DNA from: an uncultured Acidimicrobiia bacterium
GTDB lineage: Bacteria; Actinomycetota; Acidimicrobiia; Spongiisociales; Spongiisociaceae
Assembly: GCA_958295745.1 (NCBI GenBank)
Contig: OY282370.1
Location: 496,001-560,000, forward strand
Direction of reading: 5' to 3'
Length of the DNA stretch: 64,000 nt
Part shown: positions 49,129-58,897 of the stretch, piece by piece
Layout: each line of letters starts with the position of its first letter
Numbering within the stretch: the stretch's first letter is position 1
Made by a program: the position numbers and the translations under genes
The notes under the pieces: model-generated
The model's database searches: none
What the model was told of the DNA's origin: nothing
Seen by the model: only the letters and a program-made list of their open reading frames with translations

Positions 49129-49749
49129 TTGGCAGCGATCGTCGTCGATCATCCCCTCAGCCGCCACTATCTGAGCATCCTCCGGGACGCTGCGACCGGC
49201 CCGGAACGTTTCCGCAACGCCACCCGGCGGCTGGCCTACATCCTGGTGATGGAAGCCCTCGCCCACCAAGGAATGGACGACTACCCCCTGGAGACCCCCG
49301 TGGCGGCCGCCCGCGGATACAGGCTGGCCAAGCCGGTGACGGCCGTGGCGGTGCTCAGGGCCGGCCTGGGTCTGATCGATGCGGTCCTCGACCTGGTTCC
49401 CGACGCCACCGTCGGCTACGCCGGGGTGGAACGCGAGGAGGAAACCGCTCTCCCCGTCGAGTACTACAAGAAGTTCCCCGACCTGTCGGGGCGCACGGTG
49501 CTGGTACTCGAGCCGATGCTGGCAACCGGAGGATCGCTGTGCTGGGCGGTCGAGGAGTCCAAAGCAGCCGGAGCGGACGACATAACGGCCCTGTGCGTGG
49601 TGGCGGCGCCGGAAGGAATGGCGCGGATGGAAGAAACGCACCCCGATGTGAGGGTGGTTACCGCCGCTCTCGACTCCCGTCTCAACGACCGCTACTTCAT
49701 AGTGCCCGGCCTCGGAGACATGGGAGACCGGCTGTTCGGGACGCTGTGA
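49129..49749 (+). CDS. upp: Uracil phosphoribosyltransferase
   Basis: 'VDHPLSRHYLSILRDAATGPERFRNATRRLAYILVMEAL', 'VLEPMLATGGSLCWAVE'; TTG start. Confidence 0.94.
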   Translation: MAAIVVDHPLSRHYLSILRDAATGPERFRNATRRLAYILVMEALAHQGMDDYPLETPVAAARGYRLAKPVTAVAVLRAGLGLIDAVLDLVPDATVGYAGVEREEETALPVEYYKKFPDLSGRTVLVLEPMLATGGSLCWAVEESKAAGADDITALCVVAAPEGMARMEETHPDVRVVTAALDSRLNDRYFIVPGLGDMGDRLFGTL

Positions 49750-49764
49750 CCGACCGGAGCAACG

Positions 49765-50067
49765 GTGAGAGAAGACATATCCACCGCAGCCGCCGCCGGC
49801 TTCACGGACCGGGTGTACACGGCGGTGGGGCGCTTGGCGCCCGGCGAGGTGGCCACCTACGGGGAGATAGCGGCCCAGGCCGGGCGTCCGGGAGCGGCCC
49901 GGGCGGTGGGGCGGGTGCTGGCCGGTTCGGAGGGCCTACCCTGGTGGCGGGTGGTGACCGCCGGCGGACGCCTGGTCCCGGGGAAGGAAACGGAACACGC
50001 CCGCCGTCTGGCGGCGGAAGGGGTGTCGATGGAAGGCCGCCGGGTGATCATGGCGCCGCCCGGGTGA
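49765..50067 (+). CDS. MGMT-like alkyltransferase-like (ATL) protein, catalytic Cys absent
   Basis: 'VYTAVGRLAPGEVATYGEIAAQAGRPGAARAVGRVLAGSEGLPWWRVVTAGGRLV'; PWWRV in place of PCHRV. Confidence 0.85.
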   Translation: MREDISTAAAAGFTDRVYTAVGRLAPGEVATYGEIAAQAGRPGAARAVGRVLAGSEGLPWWRVVTAGGRLVPGKETEHARRLAAEGVSMEGRRVIMAPPG

Positions 50068-50083
50068 GAGGCCGCAAGGAGGG

Positions 50084-51382
50084 ATGACCATGCGAAACAC
50101 CAGGGAGATGATCCGCCGCAAGCGGGACGGAGGCGAGCTGGACCAGGAGGAGATCCGGGCTTTCCTGGCGGGGGTGTTGGACGGTTCGATACCCGACTAC
50201 CAGACCTCGGCCATGCTGATGGCCGTCTATTTCCGGGGCATGACCGACCCCGAGCTGGCCCGGTTCACGGCGGCCATGACCGACTCCGGCGACCGCATCC
50301 AAGTGGAGAGCGCCGCGCCGAAGGTGGACAAACACTCCACCGGAGGAGTGGGCGACAAGGTGAGCATCCCGCTCGCCCCCCTGGCGGCGGCGTGCGGCGT
50401 CATTGTCCCGATGATGTCAGGCCGTGGTCTGGGCCATACGGGGGGCACCCTCGACAAGCTGGAATCCATCCCCGGGTTCCGAACCTCCCTCAGCCCGAAA
50501 GAGTTCGCCGGGTTGGCCGCCCGGCGCGGCGCGGCGATGGCCGGCCAGTCGGAACGCATCGCCCCGGCCGACAAGGTGCTCTACGCCCTCCGCGACACCA
50601 CCGCCACCGTGTCGTCGATTCCACTGATCTGCTCCTCGATCATGTCCAAGAAACTGGCCGAGGGCCTCGACGCACTGGTGCTCGACGTCAAGGTGGGGAG
50701 CGGGGCCTTCATGGAGACCCCCGCCGACGCCCGGCGGCTCGCCGAGATGATGGTTCGGATCGGGGTTTCCAACGGCGTGGCCACCAAGGCCTTCCTCACC
50801 GACATGAACCAGCCCCTGGGCCGGGAGGTGGGAAACGCCAACGAGGTGGCCGAGTCGATCTCGATCCTGCGCGGCGGCGGCCCGCCCGACCTCAGGGAGC
50901 TGGTGCTGGTGCTCGGAACGGCCATGCTGGAGGCGGCCGGGGTCGAGAACGGGAGGGCCCGCCTCGAACAGGCCCTCGAATCGGGAGAGGGGCTGGCCAA
51001 GTTCGAAGAGATGATCGAGGCCCAGGGCGGGGACCCCTCCGTCGTCGAGGAACCCGAACGGCTCCCCGGCGCCGCCCACTCCCGGAGGCTGCGGGCCGAC
51101 CGGGACGGGTACGCGGCGGCCATCGACGCCCGGGAGATCGGCCTGGCGGCCATGCGGCTGGGCGCCGGACGGCAGACCGCCGACGGCGTCATAGATCACG
51201 GGGCGGGGATCACCCTGTCCGCCAAGGTGGGCGATCCGGTGCGCAGGGGCGACGTGCTGGCCACTCTGCGGTTCAACGACCCGGGAACCGCCGACGGAGC
51301 GGCGGCCCTGGTGTCCGAAGCCTACCGGCTGGCCGACTACCCGCCCGAACCGCGGCCCCTCATCCTGGAAGAGGTCGGCTGA
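50084..51382 (+). CDS. deoA: Pyrimidine-nucleoside / thymidine phosphorylase
   Basis: 'DKHSTGGVGDKVSIPLAPLAAACGVIVPMMSGRGLGHTGGTLDKLESIPGF'. Confidence 0.96.
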   Translation: MTMRNTREMIRRKRDGGELDQEEIRAFLAGVLDGSIPDYQTSAMLMAVYFRGMTDPELARFTAAMTDSGDRIQVESAAPKVDKHSTGGVGDKVSIPLAPLAAACGVIVPMMSGRGLGHTGGTLDKLESIPGFRTSLSPKEFAGLAARRGAAMAGQSERIAPADKVLYALRDTTATVSSIPLICSSIMSKKLAEGLDALVLDVKVGSGAFMETPADARRLAEMMVRIGVSNGVATKAFLTDMNQPLGREVGNANEVAESISILRGGGPPDLRELVLVLGTAMLEAAGVENGRARLEQALESGEGLAKFEEMIEAQGGDPSVVEEPERLPGAAHSRRLRADRDGYAAAIDAREIGLAAMRLGAGRQTADGVIDHGAGITLSAKVGDPVRRGDVLATLRFNDPGTADGAAALVSEAYRLADYPPEPRPLILEEVG

Positions 51383-51457
51383 AATGCGGCTACCATGTGC
51401 ACCGTCCCTAAACTTGGGCCTCGACCGAACCGGAATCCGAACCAGGAGACAACCAGC

Positions 51458-52216
51458 ATGCAGATAGTGGTGTGCGTCAAGCAGATCCCTGATCCGGCCT
51501 CGCCTTCCTCGCTCGATCCGGCGACCAACCGTCTGGTGCGTCCGGCCGAGCAGGTGCTGGACGACACGGACCGGTACGGGATCGAGGTAGGACTGCAGCT
51601 CGGTGAGCAGACCGAGGGTTCGGTGACGCTCGTCTCGATGGGGCCTACCGGAACCATGCAAGGGATCCGCCAGGCTCTGGCTATGGGAGTGGACAAGGCG
51701 GTGATCGTCGACGACCCGGCCTTGGAGGACAGCGACGCCCTCACCACCGCCAAGGTGCTGGCCGCGGCGGCCCGCCGGGAGGGTTTCGACGTGCTGGTGG
51801 CCGGGGTCGAATCGACCGACGGATACTCGGGGGTGGTTCCGCAGATGATGTCCGAGCTGCTCGAGGTCCCGGCCCTGACCTTCGCCCGCAAGGTGGAGCT
51901 GGACGGATCGAGCCTGCGCATCGAACGCCAGACCGCCTCGGGATTCGACGTGGTGGAATCCGGCCTTCCGGCGGTGGTGGCCGTGACGGCGGGCGCCGTC
52001 GAGCCCCGCTACCCGACCTTCAGGGGAATCATGGCGGCCAAGAAGAAGCCGGTCGATGAGCTGACCGCGGCCGACCTCATGGTGGAGGGAACCGCCGGAC
52101 AAAGGGTGGTTGCGGTGGCGGCCGCCCCCGAGCGGCAGGCCGGCGAAGTGGTGGAGGACGACGGGACCGGCCATCTGCGCATCGTCGAGTTCCTGGAAGG
52201 GGCGAAGGTGATATAG
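51458..52216 (+). CDS. etfB: Electron transfer flavoprotein beta subunit
   Basis: MQIVVCVKQIPDPASPSSLDPATNRLVRPAEQVLDDTDRYGIEVGLQL... Confidence 0.95.
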   Translation: MQIVVCVKQIPDPASPSSLDPATNRLVRPAEQVLDDTDRYGIEVGLQLGEQTEGSVTLVSMGPTGTMQGIRQALAMGVDKAVIVDDPALEDSDALTTAKVLAAAARREGFDVLVAGVESTDGYSGVVPQMMSELLEVPALTFARKVELDGSSLRIERQTASGFDVVESGLPAVVAVTAGAVEPRYPTFRGIMAAKKKPVDELTAADLMVEGTAGQRVVAVAAAPERQAGEVVEDDGTGHLRIVEFLEGAKVI

Positions 52217-53170
52217 ATGTCTAACTGGGTTTTTGCCGAAGAAGTGGACGGGGGCCCGGGGGAACCGGCCCTGGAGGTGCTCACCAAGGCCGCCTCGCTA
52301 GGTGAGACGGCCGCGGTCTATCTGGGCGAGGGGTCCGACCGGGCCTTCGCGACCCTCGGCGCTTTCGGAGCAGGCACCGTCTACCACCTGACCGGCGGGG
52401 GGGATTTTCCTGCGGCGGCGGCCGCGGCCGCCTTGGCCGGACTCGTCGAGCGGGAAGCCCCCCGGACGGTGCTGTTCGCCCAGACCTACACCTCGCGGGA
52501 CGTGGCCGGGCGGCTGGCGGCCCGGATCGACCGCCCGGTCATCTCCAACGCCCTCGACCTGGAAACCGACGGCGGCGCCACCGCCGTAACGACCGAGATC
52601 TTCGGGGGCGCCCAGCTCGTGCGGACGGAGTTCACCGGCGCCGGCCCCCACTTGGTGCTGGTTCGCCCCAAGTCGTTCGCAGCCGAGGAGACCGGGGGCG
52701 CGGCAGGGCGGATCGCGGCGGTCCCCCTGCCCGACGTCGGCCATCCCGGCGCCCCCAGGGTGGTGGACACGATCCTGGAACGGGCCGAAGGGCCGCAGCT
52801 GAGCGACGCCAAGATCATCATCAGCGGCGGACGCGGGCTGGGCAACGCCGAGGCCTACTCCCTGATCGAACAGGTTGCCGAACCCATCGCCGCGGCCACC
52901 GGCGCCACGCGGGCCATCGTCGACGCCGGTTGGGTGCCCTACGCCAAGCAGGTCGGACAGACCGGCAAGACCGTCAAACCCGAGGTCTACATGGCCTGCG
53001 GGGTGTCGGGCGCCATGCAGCACTTGGTCGGCATGAAGGACTCCAAGCGGATCGTGGCCATCAACAAGGACCCCGAGGCGCCGATCTTCTCGGTCGCCGA
53101 CCTCGGAATAGTGGGCGACGTGCACGATGTCCTGCCGAAGCTGACCGAAGCGCTGCGGGCGCGGGGCTAG
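52217..53170 (+). CDS. etfA: Electron transfer flavoprotein alpha subunit
   Basis: '[77 protein letters not shown]'. Confidence 0.97.
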   Translation: MSNWVFAEEVDGGPGEPALEVLTKAASLGETAAVYLGEGSDRAFATLGAFGAGTVYHLTGGGDFPAAAAAAALAGLVEREAPRTVLFAQTYTSRDVAGRLAARIDRPVISNALDLETDGGATAVTTEIFGGAQLVRTEFTGAGPHLVLVRPKSFAAEETGGAAGRIAAVPLPDVGHPGAPRVVDTILERAEGPQLSDAKIIISGGRGLGNAEAYSLIEQVAEPIAAATGATRAIVDAGWVPYAKQVGQTGKTVKPEVYMACGVSGAMQHLVGMKDSKRIVAINKDPEAPIFSVADLGIVGDVHDVLPKLTEALRARG

Positions 53171-53195
53171 CCGTCTTTCGGCAACCCGTAACGGA

Positions 53196-53633
53196 CTAGA
53201 CGGGGCCGCCCGCTGCCTTCCACGCCGCCCGGTTCTCCCTGCGCACCACCAGCCGGAGGCCGCTCCAATCCCCGTCGACGGCGCACACCTTGTTGTCCAC
53301 CAGACCCAAGGGCAGCGCCGCGGCGCGGATCATGTCCTCGGTGAGATCCACGAACCGGGCAGACGACTTCTTCGGCCAGGCGATCCACAGGGCGCCGTCG
53401 GGAGGGAGCCTCCCCAACATACGCGGGAACACCCGCCGGAAACGGCGCTCGTCGGGAACGAAAACCACCAGCACCGGACAAGGCGCCCGCGGGTTGGCAA
53501 CCAGCCGAGCGCCGGAAGGCAACGGCGCCGCCAACGCGGCGAAATGGCCGGGGTTGCCCACCACCCCGACCCGATCCCCCTCCTTTATGCCGAGCTTCCT
53601 GACCAGAGGAACACCCGAATACCCGGCGGTCAT
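53196..53633 (-). CDS. DUF3052 family protein
   Basis: 'TAGYSGVPLVRKLGIKEGDRVGVVGNPGHF...LGRLPPDGALWIAWPKKSS...DLTEDMIRAAALPLGLVDNKVCAVDGDWSGLRLVVRRENR'. Confidence 0.85.
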   Translation of the reverse strand: MTAGYSGVPLVRKLGIKEGDRVGVVGNPGHFAALAAPLPSGARLVANPRAPCPVLVVFVPDERRFRRVFPRMLGRLPPDGALWIAWPKKSSARFVDLTEDMIRAAALPLGLVDNKVCAVDGDWSGLRLVVRRENRAAWKAAGGPV

Positions 53634-53669
53634 GAGATCACGGCAGCACCCGACACCGCACAGACCCGC

Positions 53670-55574
53670 CTACCCGGTGCTCGGCGGCGGGGAGGGGGCG
53701 GCGGCCCGGTTCCACAGCCTCGGTCCCAGGCCCGAGGCGCGCTGGACCGAGCGCTCCACCGCCCGGCGGATCACGGATTCCCCGCCTATGAGGGTCACCG
53801 ACTCGGAGGCCCTGGTCACGGCGGTGTAGAGGAGCTCCCTCGTCAGCAGCCGGGACGAGGCGGGGGGAAGCGACACCAGTACCTCCCCGAACTGGGACCC
53901 CTGGCTCTTGTGGATGGTCATGGCGTGGACCGTGGCGTGTTCGCCCAGGTAGCCGGGAGGGAAAGCCCCGCCCCGGTCGAACACCGCCCGGAGACCGTCG
54001 ACGGTCCAGGCCGCGACGCCGATATCCCCGTTGTACAGACCCAGGTCGTAGTCGTTGTTGGTGATCATCACCGGCCTGCCCGGGTACCACGGACCGCCGT
54101 ACCGGAGGCCGGGGAACCGTTCATCGAGCGCCGATTCGATGTCCCGCCGCCACTGCGCGACGCTGCCCGGACCCTCCCGGTGGGCGCACAGCACCGCCGT
54201 CTTGCCGAGCTGTTCGAGCGCCTTCCGCCCCCCGCCGGGGCGCTTCGCCAGCTTCACCAGCCGGGACCGCCCGTCGATCAACCGCTCCCACAGCGGCGCG
54301 AACCCGGACGCCGACCTTTCCTCGATCCAGTCCACGCCGTCGTGGCCGCCTCCCAGCAGTTCCAAAGCCAGGTCGGCGTCGCCCAGACGGACGGCGTCGG
54401 CGAAATCCGCGATCGGGCCCCCCTCCGCGTAACGATGGCCCCGCTCCAGTACCACGACCCGGCCGGCTATCGGCGGGTCTGGGCCGGGCCGGGGATCTGG
54501 GCCGAGCCGGGGGTCTGGGCCGCCGCCCGCGGCCGGGACCGCTATGTCGGCCAGGACGGTGCCCGCCTCGATGGATTCCAGCTGGTACGGGTCCCCCACC
54601 AGCACCACCGAGGCTTCATCCCGCACCGCCGACAGCAACTTGGCCGCCAGCGGCAGCGACACCATCGACATCTCGTCCACGATCACCAGGTCGTGGAGCA
54701 GGCGGTTTCGCTCATGATGCTCGAAACGGCCCCGGCCCCACGCCCACCCCAGTAGCCGGTGGATGGTGCTCGCGCCCGCCTGAAGACCCATCAGCCTCTC
54801 CCTCACGACCGGATCATCCACGCCGGCGGCGAACTCCGCCACCACCTCTCCCAACCGGGCGGACGCCTTGCCCGTGGGTGCGCACAGCGCCGCCCGCGGA
54901 AACCGCCCGGCGGGTAGATGCGCCAGGGCGGCCAGCAGCGCCGCCACCGTATATGTCTTGCCGGTGCCGGGCCCGCCGGCGATCACCGTGAACCGCCCGG
55001 TCAGGGCCGTCCTCGCCGCCCGGTGCTGGAGGTTCGGGGCGCCGCCCCCCGCAGGCGGAAGCAGCCGATCCAGGGCCGCCTCCACCTCGGGGTCCAGGCG
55101 GTCGGGAGGCGCGGCGGCGCGGGATTCGATGAGGCCGGCCACCCGGTCCTCGTACCGGAAGTAACGATCCAGGTAGAGGCGTCCGCCCTCCATCACCAGC
55201 GGCCGGCCTTCTCCCCCGCCGCCGGCCATGCGGCCGGACTCGACCGCCTCCGTCCATCCGTCCGGGTCGGGCCACGGGAGGGCGTCCACCGCCTCCGGGT
55301 CCTGGCCGTCCACCGCGACGGCGCCGCGCTGCGCGGCGAGGTCGATGCATACGTTGCCGAGGCGGGCGCCGCGCACCGCCAGGGCGGCCGCCAGCACCAC
55401 CCGCGGGTCGGCCTCGCCGCATAGGCGGGCGGCGGCCGCGGCGGCGTGGACGTCGAGCGGGGACAGGACGCCGCCGTCGTTGAAGGGCGCCAGCAGGCCG
55501 GGGGCGCTGATCACCGCCCGGGCGTCGGCGGCGGCCGGTTCGAGGCGGTCGAGGACGCGGCCCGCCGCGGTCAC
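53670..55574 (-). CDS. recD: RecBCD alpha subunit RecD
   Basis: 'FTVIAGGPGTGKTYTVAALLAAL', 'DEMSMVSLPLAAKLLSAV', 'VHAMTIHKSQGSQF'; GTG at 55574 overlaps recB stop. Confidence 0.93.
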   Translation of the reverse strand: MTAAGRVLDRLEPAAADARAVISAPGLLAPFNDGGVLSPLDVHAAAAAARLCGEADPRVVLAAALAVRGARLGNVCIDLAAQRGAVAVDGQDPEAVDALPWPDPDGWTEAVESGRMAGGGGEGRPLVMEGGRLYLDRYFRYEDRVAGLIESRAAAPPDRLDPEVEAALDRLLPPAGGGAPNLQHRAARTALTGRFTVIAGGPGTGKTYTVAALLAALAHLPAGRFPRAALCAPTGKASARLGEVVAEFAAGVDDPVVRERLMGLQAGASTIHRLLGWAWGRGRFEHHERNRLLHDLVIVDEMSMVSLPLAAKLLSAVRDEASVVLVGDPYQLESIEAGTVLADIAVPAAGGGPDPRLGPDPRPGPDPPIAGRVVVLERGHRYAEGGPIADFADAVRLGDADLALELLGGGHDGVDWIEERSASGFAPLWERLIDGRSRLVKLAKRPGGGRKALEQLGKTAVLCAHREGPGSVAQWRRDIESALDERFPGLRYGGPWYPGRPVMITNNDYDLGLYNGDIGVAAWTVDGLRAVFDRGGAFPPGYLGEHATVHAMTIHKSQGSQFGEVLVSLPPASSRLLTRELLYTAVTRASESVTLIGGESVIRRAVERSVQRASGLGPRLWNRAAAPSPPPSTG

Positions 55575-58500
55575 CGCTCCCCCCCGGCGAAGAGGCCGCT
55601 TACCGCGGCGATCATCTCCGGGGGCGGCGACCAGCGCGCCACCCCGCACCGCTCCCCCTCCACCACCGGGGTGCGGGGGCCGATCATGCCCCGGACGAAC
55701 AGGTACATCGACCCGCCCAGATGCGCCTCCGGGCGGTAGCCGGCCAGCCGCCATTGCAGGTAGCGGTGGAGGGCCGCCTGATAGAGGAGCGCCTGGAGCG
55801 CGTAGTTCCCGTGGTGCATGGCGGCGGCGAGGGGCCGGGGCCCGTAGTCGGCCGGAGCCGGGGCATCCCCCAGGGCGGGGAGGGTGTTCGACTTGAAGTC
55901 CATCACCGTGTAGCGGCCGCCGCCGGGGCCGGGCAGCAAGGCGGTGAGATCGATGGCGCCGGTCATGCATCCGCGGAAGGGGCGCTGGTCGAGCTCGGGG
56001 TCCCGGAGGAGGTCGAGGTAAGGGCGGTGCGGGTCGTCGGCGGGCAGGTGCTCGAGCGCGACCTCGGCGATGCGGCACAGGGAGATGGCGGACGCCCCGG
56101 CGCGCAGCGGAAGCTCGAAGTTCATCTCCTTGAGGGTCCGGGACGGATCGAGGCTGCGGAGGGTCGGAGCTTTGTCATCCGGCCCGAGGGGGGTGTCCAT
56201 CGCGAGGGTTATCCCTTCGACCAGCCGGTCGGCGTCGAAGTCCCACGACCCGCGGCGGGTCAGCCGGGCCAGCTCGGCGCGGATCGCGCCGGGCAGGTCC
56301 TCGGCGTCGAAGGGAACCCGGTCGAAGAGCTCGTGCACCAGGGACCCGAACCGGGCCCCGCGGGGAAGGCCGGCCATCGGCAGCTCCTCGCCGGGGGCGG
56401 GCGGGGGCGGATCGGCTTCTGCTGCGGCCTCGTCGATGCGGTCCGCCTGCTCGGCGGTGTCGGAGCGTCCGGCGAGCGGGCGGTCCGGCGACAAGGACGA
56501 GAACGAGACCCGCCGCCATGTGTAGTCCAGGGGCCGGCCGAGCCGGGCCAGGTCGAGCGGGGGGAGGCCGGCGCCCCCCGGCTCGTAACGGACCGGAGGA
56601 ACGGGCTCATCCAGGACGGTCTCGTCGATGACGCCGTACTTCCTCCCGATCTTCCTGTCTCCGTATGCTCGGGTGAGCAGCTGATGGAGCTTGGTCTCCT
56701 CCGAGCCGCGGACCTGCTCGATCCACCACAGCACCAGGCGGTGCTTCGCCCTGGTGAGCGCCACGTAGAGCAGGCGGCTCTCCTCCGCCGCCTCCTCGGA
56801 CATGGCCGCTTCCTTGTGGTCGTCGAGGTCGGGCCCGCCCACATCGACCAGGCGGGGCCGCGGCTCGCCGGGCGGGGCCGGTTCGGGGTCGTGGAATACG
56901 GGGATGTCCGGCTTCCGGCGGGGAACGTCCCACAGGTAGGGCGCCAGCACCACCGGGTATTCGAGTCCCTTGGCGGCGTGGATCGTCTGTACCTGCACCG
57001 CGGCGGCGTCGGTCTCCAGGCGGCGCTGGCGGGATTCCGGGTCCTCGACGTTGGCGTCGGCGTTCCGGGCGGCCTCGTCCATGGCAGCCTCCAGCCACAC
57101 CACCAGCGACCCGAGCCGGCCCCGCCGCCACACCGCATGCATCTCCTCGGCGACGTGGGCCAGATCGGTGAGCATCCGCTCGCCGCCCGGTTCGGCCAGC
57201 ACCCTGGCCGCCAGGCGGGTGGTCCGGTCCACGTCCCCCAGCAGGGCCGGCACCCCGCGCTCGTACAGCAGGGTCCGCCAGCCGATGAAGCGCTGCTGCC
57301 AGGCAAGGGCCTTTTCGTCCTGGAGGGCGGCCGCTTCGTCCAGATGCAGGCCGGCCAGCGGGGTGACGGCCGCCATACGAACATGATCGGTGCGGTTGGG
57401 CCGCTCCACGGCGTAGAGGAAACGGCGCCACTGCTCCGCGGCGGGGGAAGCGAACACGCCGCCGGTGCGGGCCGCCACCGACGGGACTCCCCTCGCGAAG
57501 AGCTCCTCCCGCACCATGTCGACCTGGCGGCGGGTGCGGCACAGCACGGCGATGTCGCCCGGCCCGAGCGGACGCTTCCCGTCCCCGCCGTCCCGGGCCG
57601 CTCCGTCCAGGGTCACACCGGCGGTGAGCATCCGCACGATCTCGGAGGCGGCGTCGGCGGCCACCGCCTTCCGGGCCTCGGCGACGTAGAAGAATCGCCG
57701 CCCCCGCCACTTGTAGCCCCCTATCGGGAAGTCGTTCGAGAAGCGGCGTATCTCCAGCGGGGCCCCGGCGCCCTCGATGCGCGCCCGCCTGTGGCGGTCG
57801 GCGGGGGACACCTCGATGTACGCGATGCGGTCGTCACCGAAGACGGCCCCGGTGAGCAGGGAGTCCAGGGCGCTGATCAGAGGGCCGTCGCTGCGCCAGT
57901 TGGTGTCCAGGGTGCGGTGGGCGTCGGCGCTTGCGGCCGCGGCCAGGTACGACTCGATGTCGGCGCCGCGGAAGGAGTAGATGGCCTGCTTCGGATCGCC
58001 GATGATCACCAGGCGCGACTCGTCGAAGACGGCCCGGATCACCTGCCACTGGATCGGGTCGGTGTCCTGGGACTCGTCTACGAGGGCGACGGCGTAGCGC
58101 CGCCGCAGCAGCTCCCGGGCACCCTCCCCTATCACGGGGTCGGCCAGCGCGTCGCGGGCCTCCACCAGGCTGTCGTCGTAGGTGATCATCCTGGCGGACC
58201 GCATCCGCCGCGCCGCCAGGTCCCTCATCTCCAGGGCCATCTCCGCCCGGATACGCATCCCGCCTTCGACCTCGGCGGGCTCGGGCAGGAGGCGGACGTT
58301 GGGGGTGTCGGCGAGCTTCTTGCCGATGGCGGCGAGGTCTTCGGGGGAGACCGGCTCGATCGGGCCGCCGCCTTCCTCATCGGCCTCGCCGGCGGCGAAG
58401 CGGGCCACCACCAGATCGCCGGCGGCGCGGCGGATCAGCATCTCGTCGACCTCGCCGGGCGCCGCGTCGGCGGGCAGCCGGGATCGGAACCCGAGCTTGC

Positions 58501-58897
58501 GGAGCAGCCGCATGGCGAAGCCGTGGATGGTGAATATCTGGGCCCGGTCGAAGCCGTTCAGGGCCTCGCCGAGCCGGGCGGCGCGGCGCTTCCGATCCTC
58601 CGGGCCAGCATCGAGCAGGACCCGCATGTGCTCGTCGACCTCGCCGGTGCGCCGGCCTTCGAGGGCGCGGAGGGTCTCCACCATCCGTTTCCGCACCCGG
58701 TCCTTGAGCTCGGCGGTGGCGGCCCTGGTGAAGGTGACCACCAGGATCTCCTCCAGGCTCAGGCCCTCCTCGGCCACGAGACGGGTGACGGCGGCGGTGA
58801 TGGTGAAGGTCTTGCCGGTGCCGGCGCTGGCCTCGATGATCGTGCGGCCCGGGCCGATCGCCTCGACAGGGTCGTACCGGGCGGCGGTCCTGCTCAT
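55571..58897 (-). CDS. recB: RecBCD beta subunit RecB
   Basis: MSRTAARYDPVEAIGPGRTIIEASAGTGKTFTITAAVTRLVAEEGLSLEEILVVTFTRAATAELKDRVR..., C-terminal nuclease 'YTVMDFKSN'. Confidence 0.94.
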   Translation of the reverse strand: MSRTAARYDPVEAIGPGRTIIEASAGTGKTFTITAAVTRLVAEEGLSLEEILVVTFTRAATAELKDRVRKRMVETLRALEGRRTGEVDEHMRVLLDAGPEDRKRRAARLGEALNGFDRAQIFTIHGFAMRLLRKLGFRSRLPADAAPGEVDEMLIRRAAGDLVVARFAAGEADEEGGGPIEPVSPEDLAAIGKKLADTPNVRLLPEPAEVEGGMRIRAEMALEMRDLAARRMRSARMITYDDSLVEARDALADPVIGEGARELLRRRYAVALVDESQDTDPIQWQVIRAVFDESRLVIIGDPKQAIYSFRGADIESYLAAAASADAHRTLDTNWRSDGPLISALDSLLTGAVFGDDRIAYIEVSPADRHRRARIEGAGAPLEIRRFSNDFPIGGYKWRGRRFFYVAEARKAVAADAASEIVRMLTAGVTLDGAARDGGDGKRPLGPGDIAVLCRTRRQVDMVREELFARGVPSVAARTGGVFASPAAEQWRRFLYAVERPNRTDHVRMAAVTPLAGLHLDEAAALQDEKALAWQQRFIGWRTLLYERGVPALLGDVDRTTRLAARVLAEPGGERMLTDLAHVAEEMHAVWRRGRLGSLVVWLEAAMDEAARNADANVEDPESRQRRLETDAAAVQVQTIHAAKGLEYPVVLAPYLWDVPRRKPDIPVFHDPEPAPPGEPRPRLVDVGGPDLDDHKEAAMSEEAAEESRLLYVALTRAKHRLVLWWIEQVRGSEETKLHQLLTRAYGDRKIGRKYGVIDETVLDEPVPPVRYEPGGAGLPPLDLARLGRPLDYTWRRVSFSSLSPDRPLAGRSDTAEQADRIDEAAAEADPPPPAPGEELPMAGLPRGARFGSLVHELFDRVPFDAEDLPGAIRAELARLTRRGSWDFDADRLVEGITLAMDTPLGPDDKAPTLRSLDPSRTLKEMNFELPLRAGASAISLCRIAEVALEHLPADDPHRPYLDLLRDPELDQRPFRGCMTGAIDLTALLPGPGGGRYTVMDFKSNTLPALGDAPAPADYGPRPLAAAMHHGNYALQALLYQAALHRYLQWRLAGYRPEAHLGGSMYLFVRGMIGPRTPVVEGERCGVARWSPPPEMIAAVSGLFAGGER

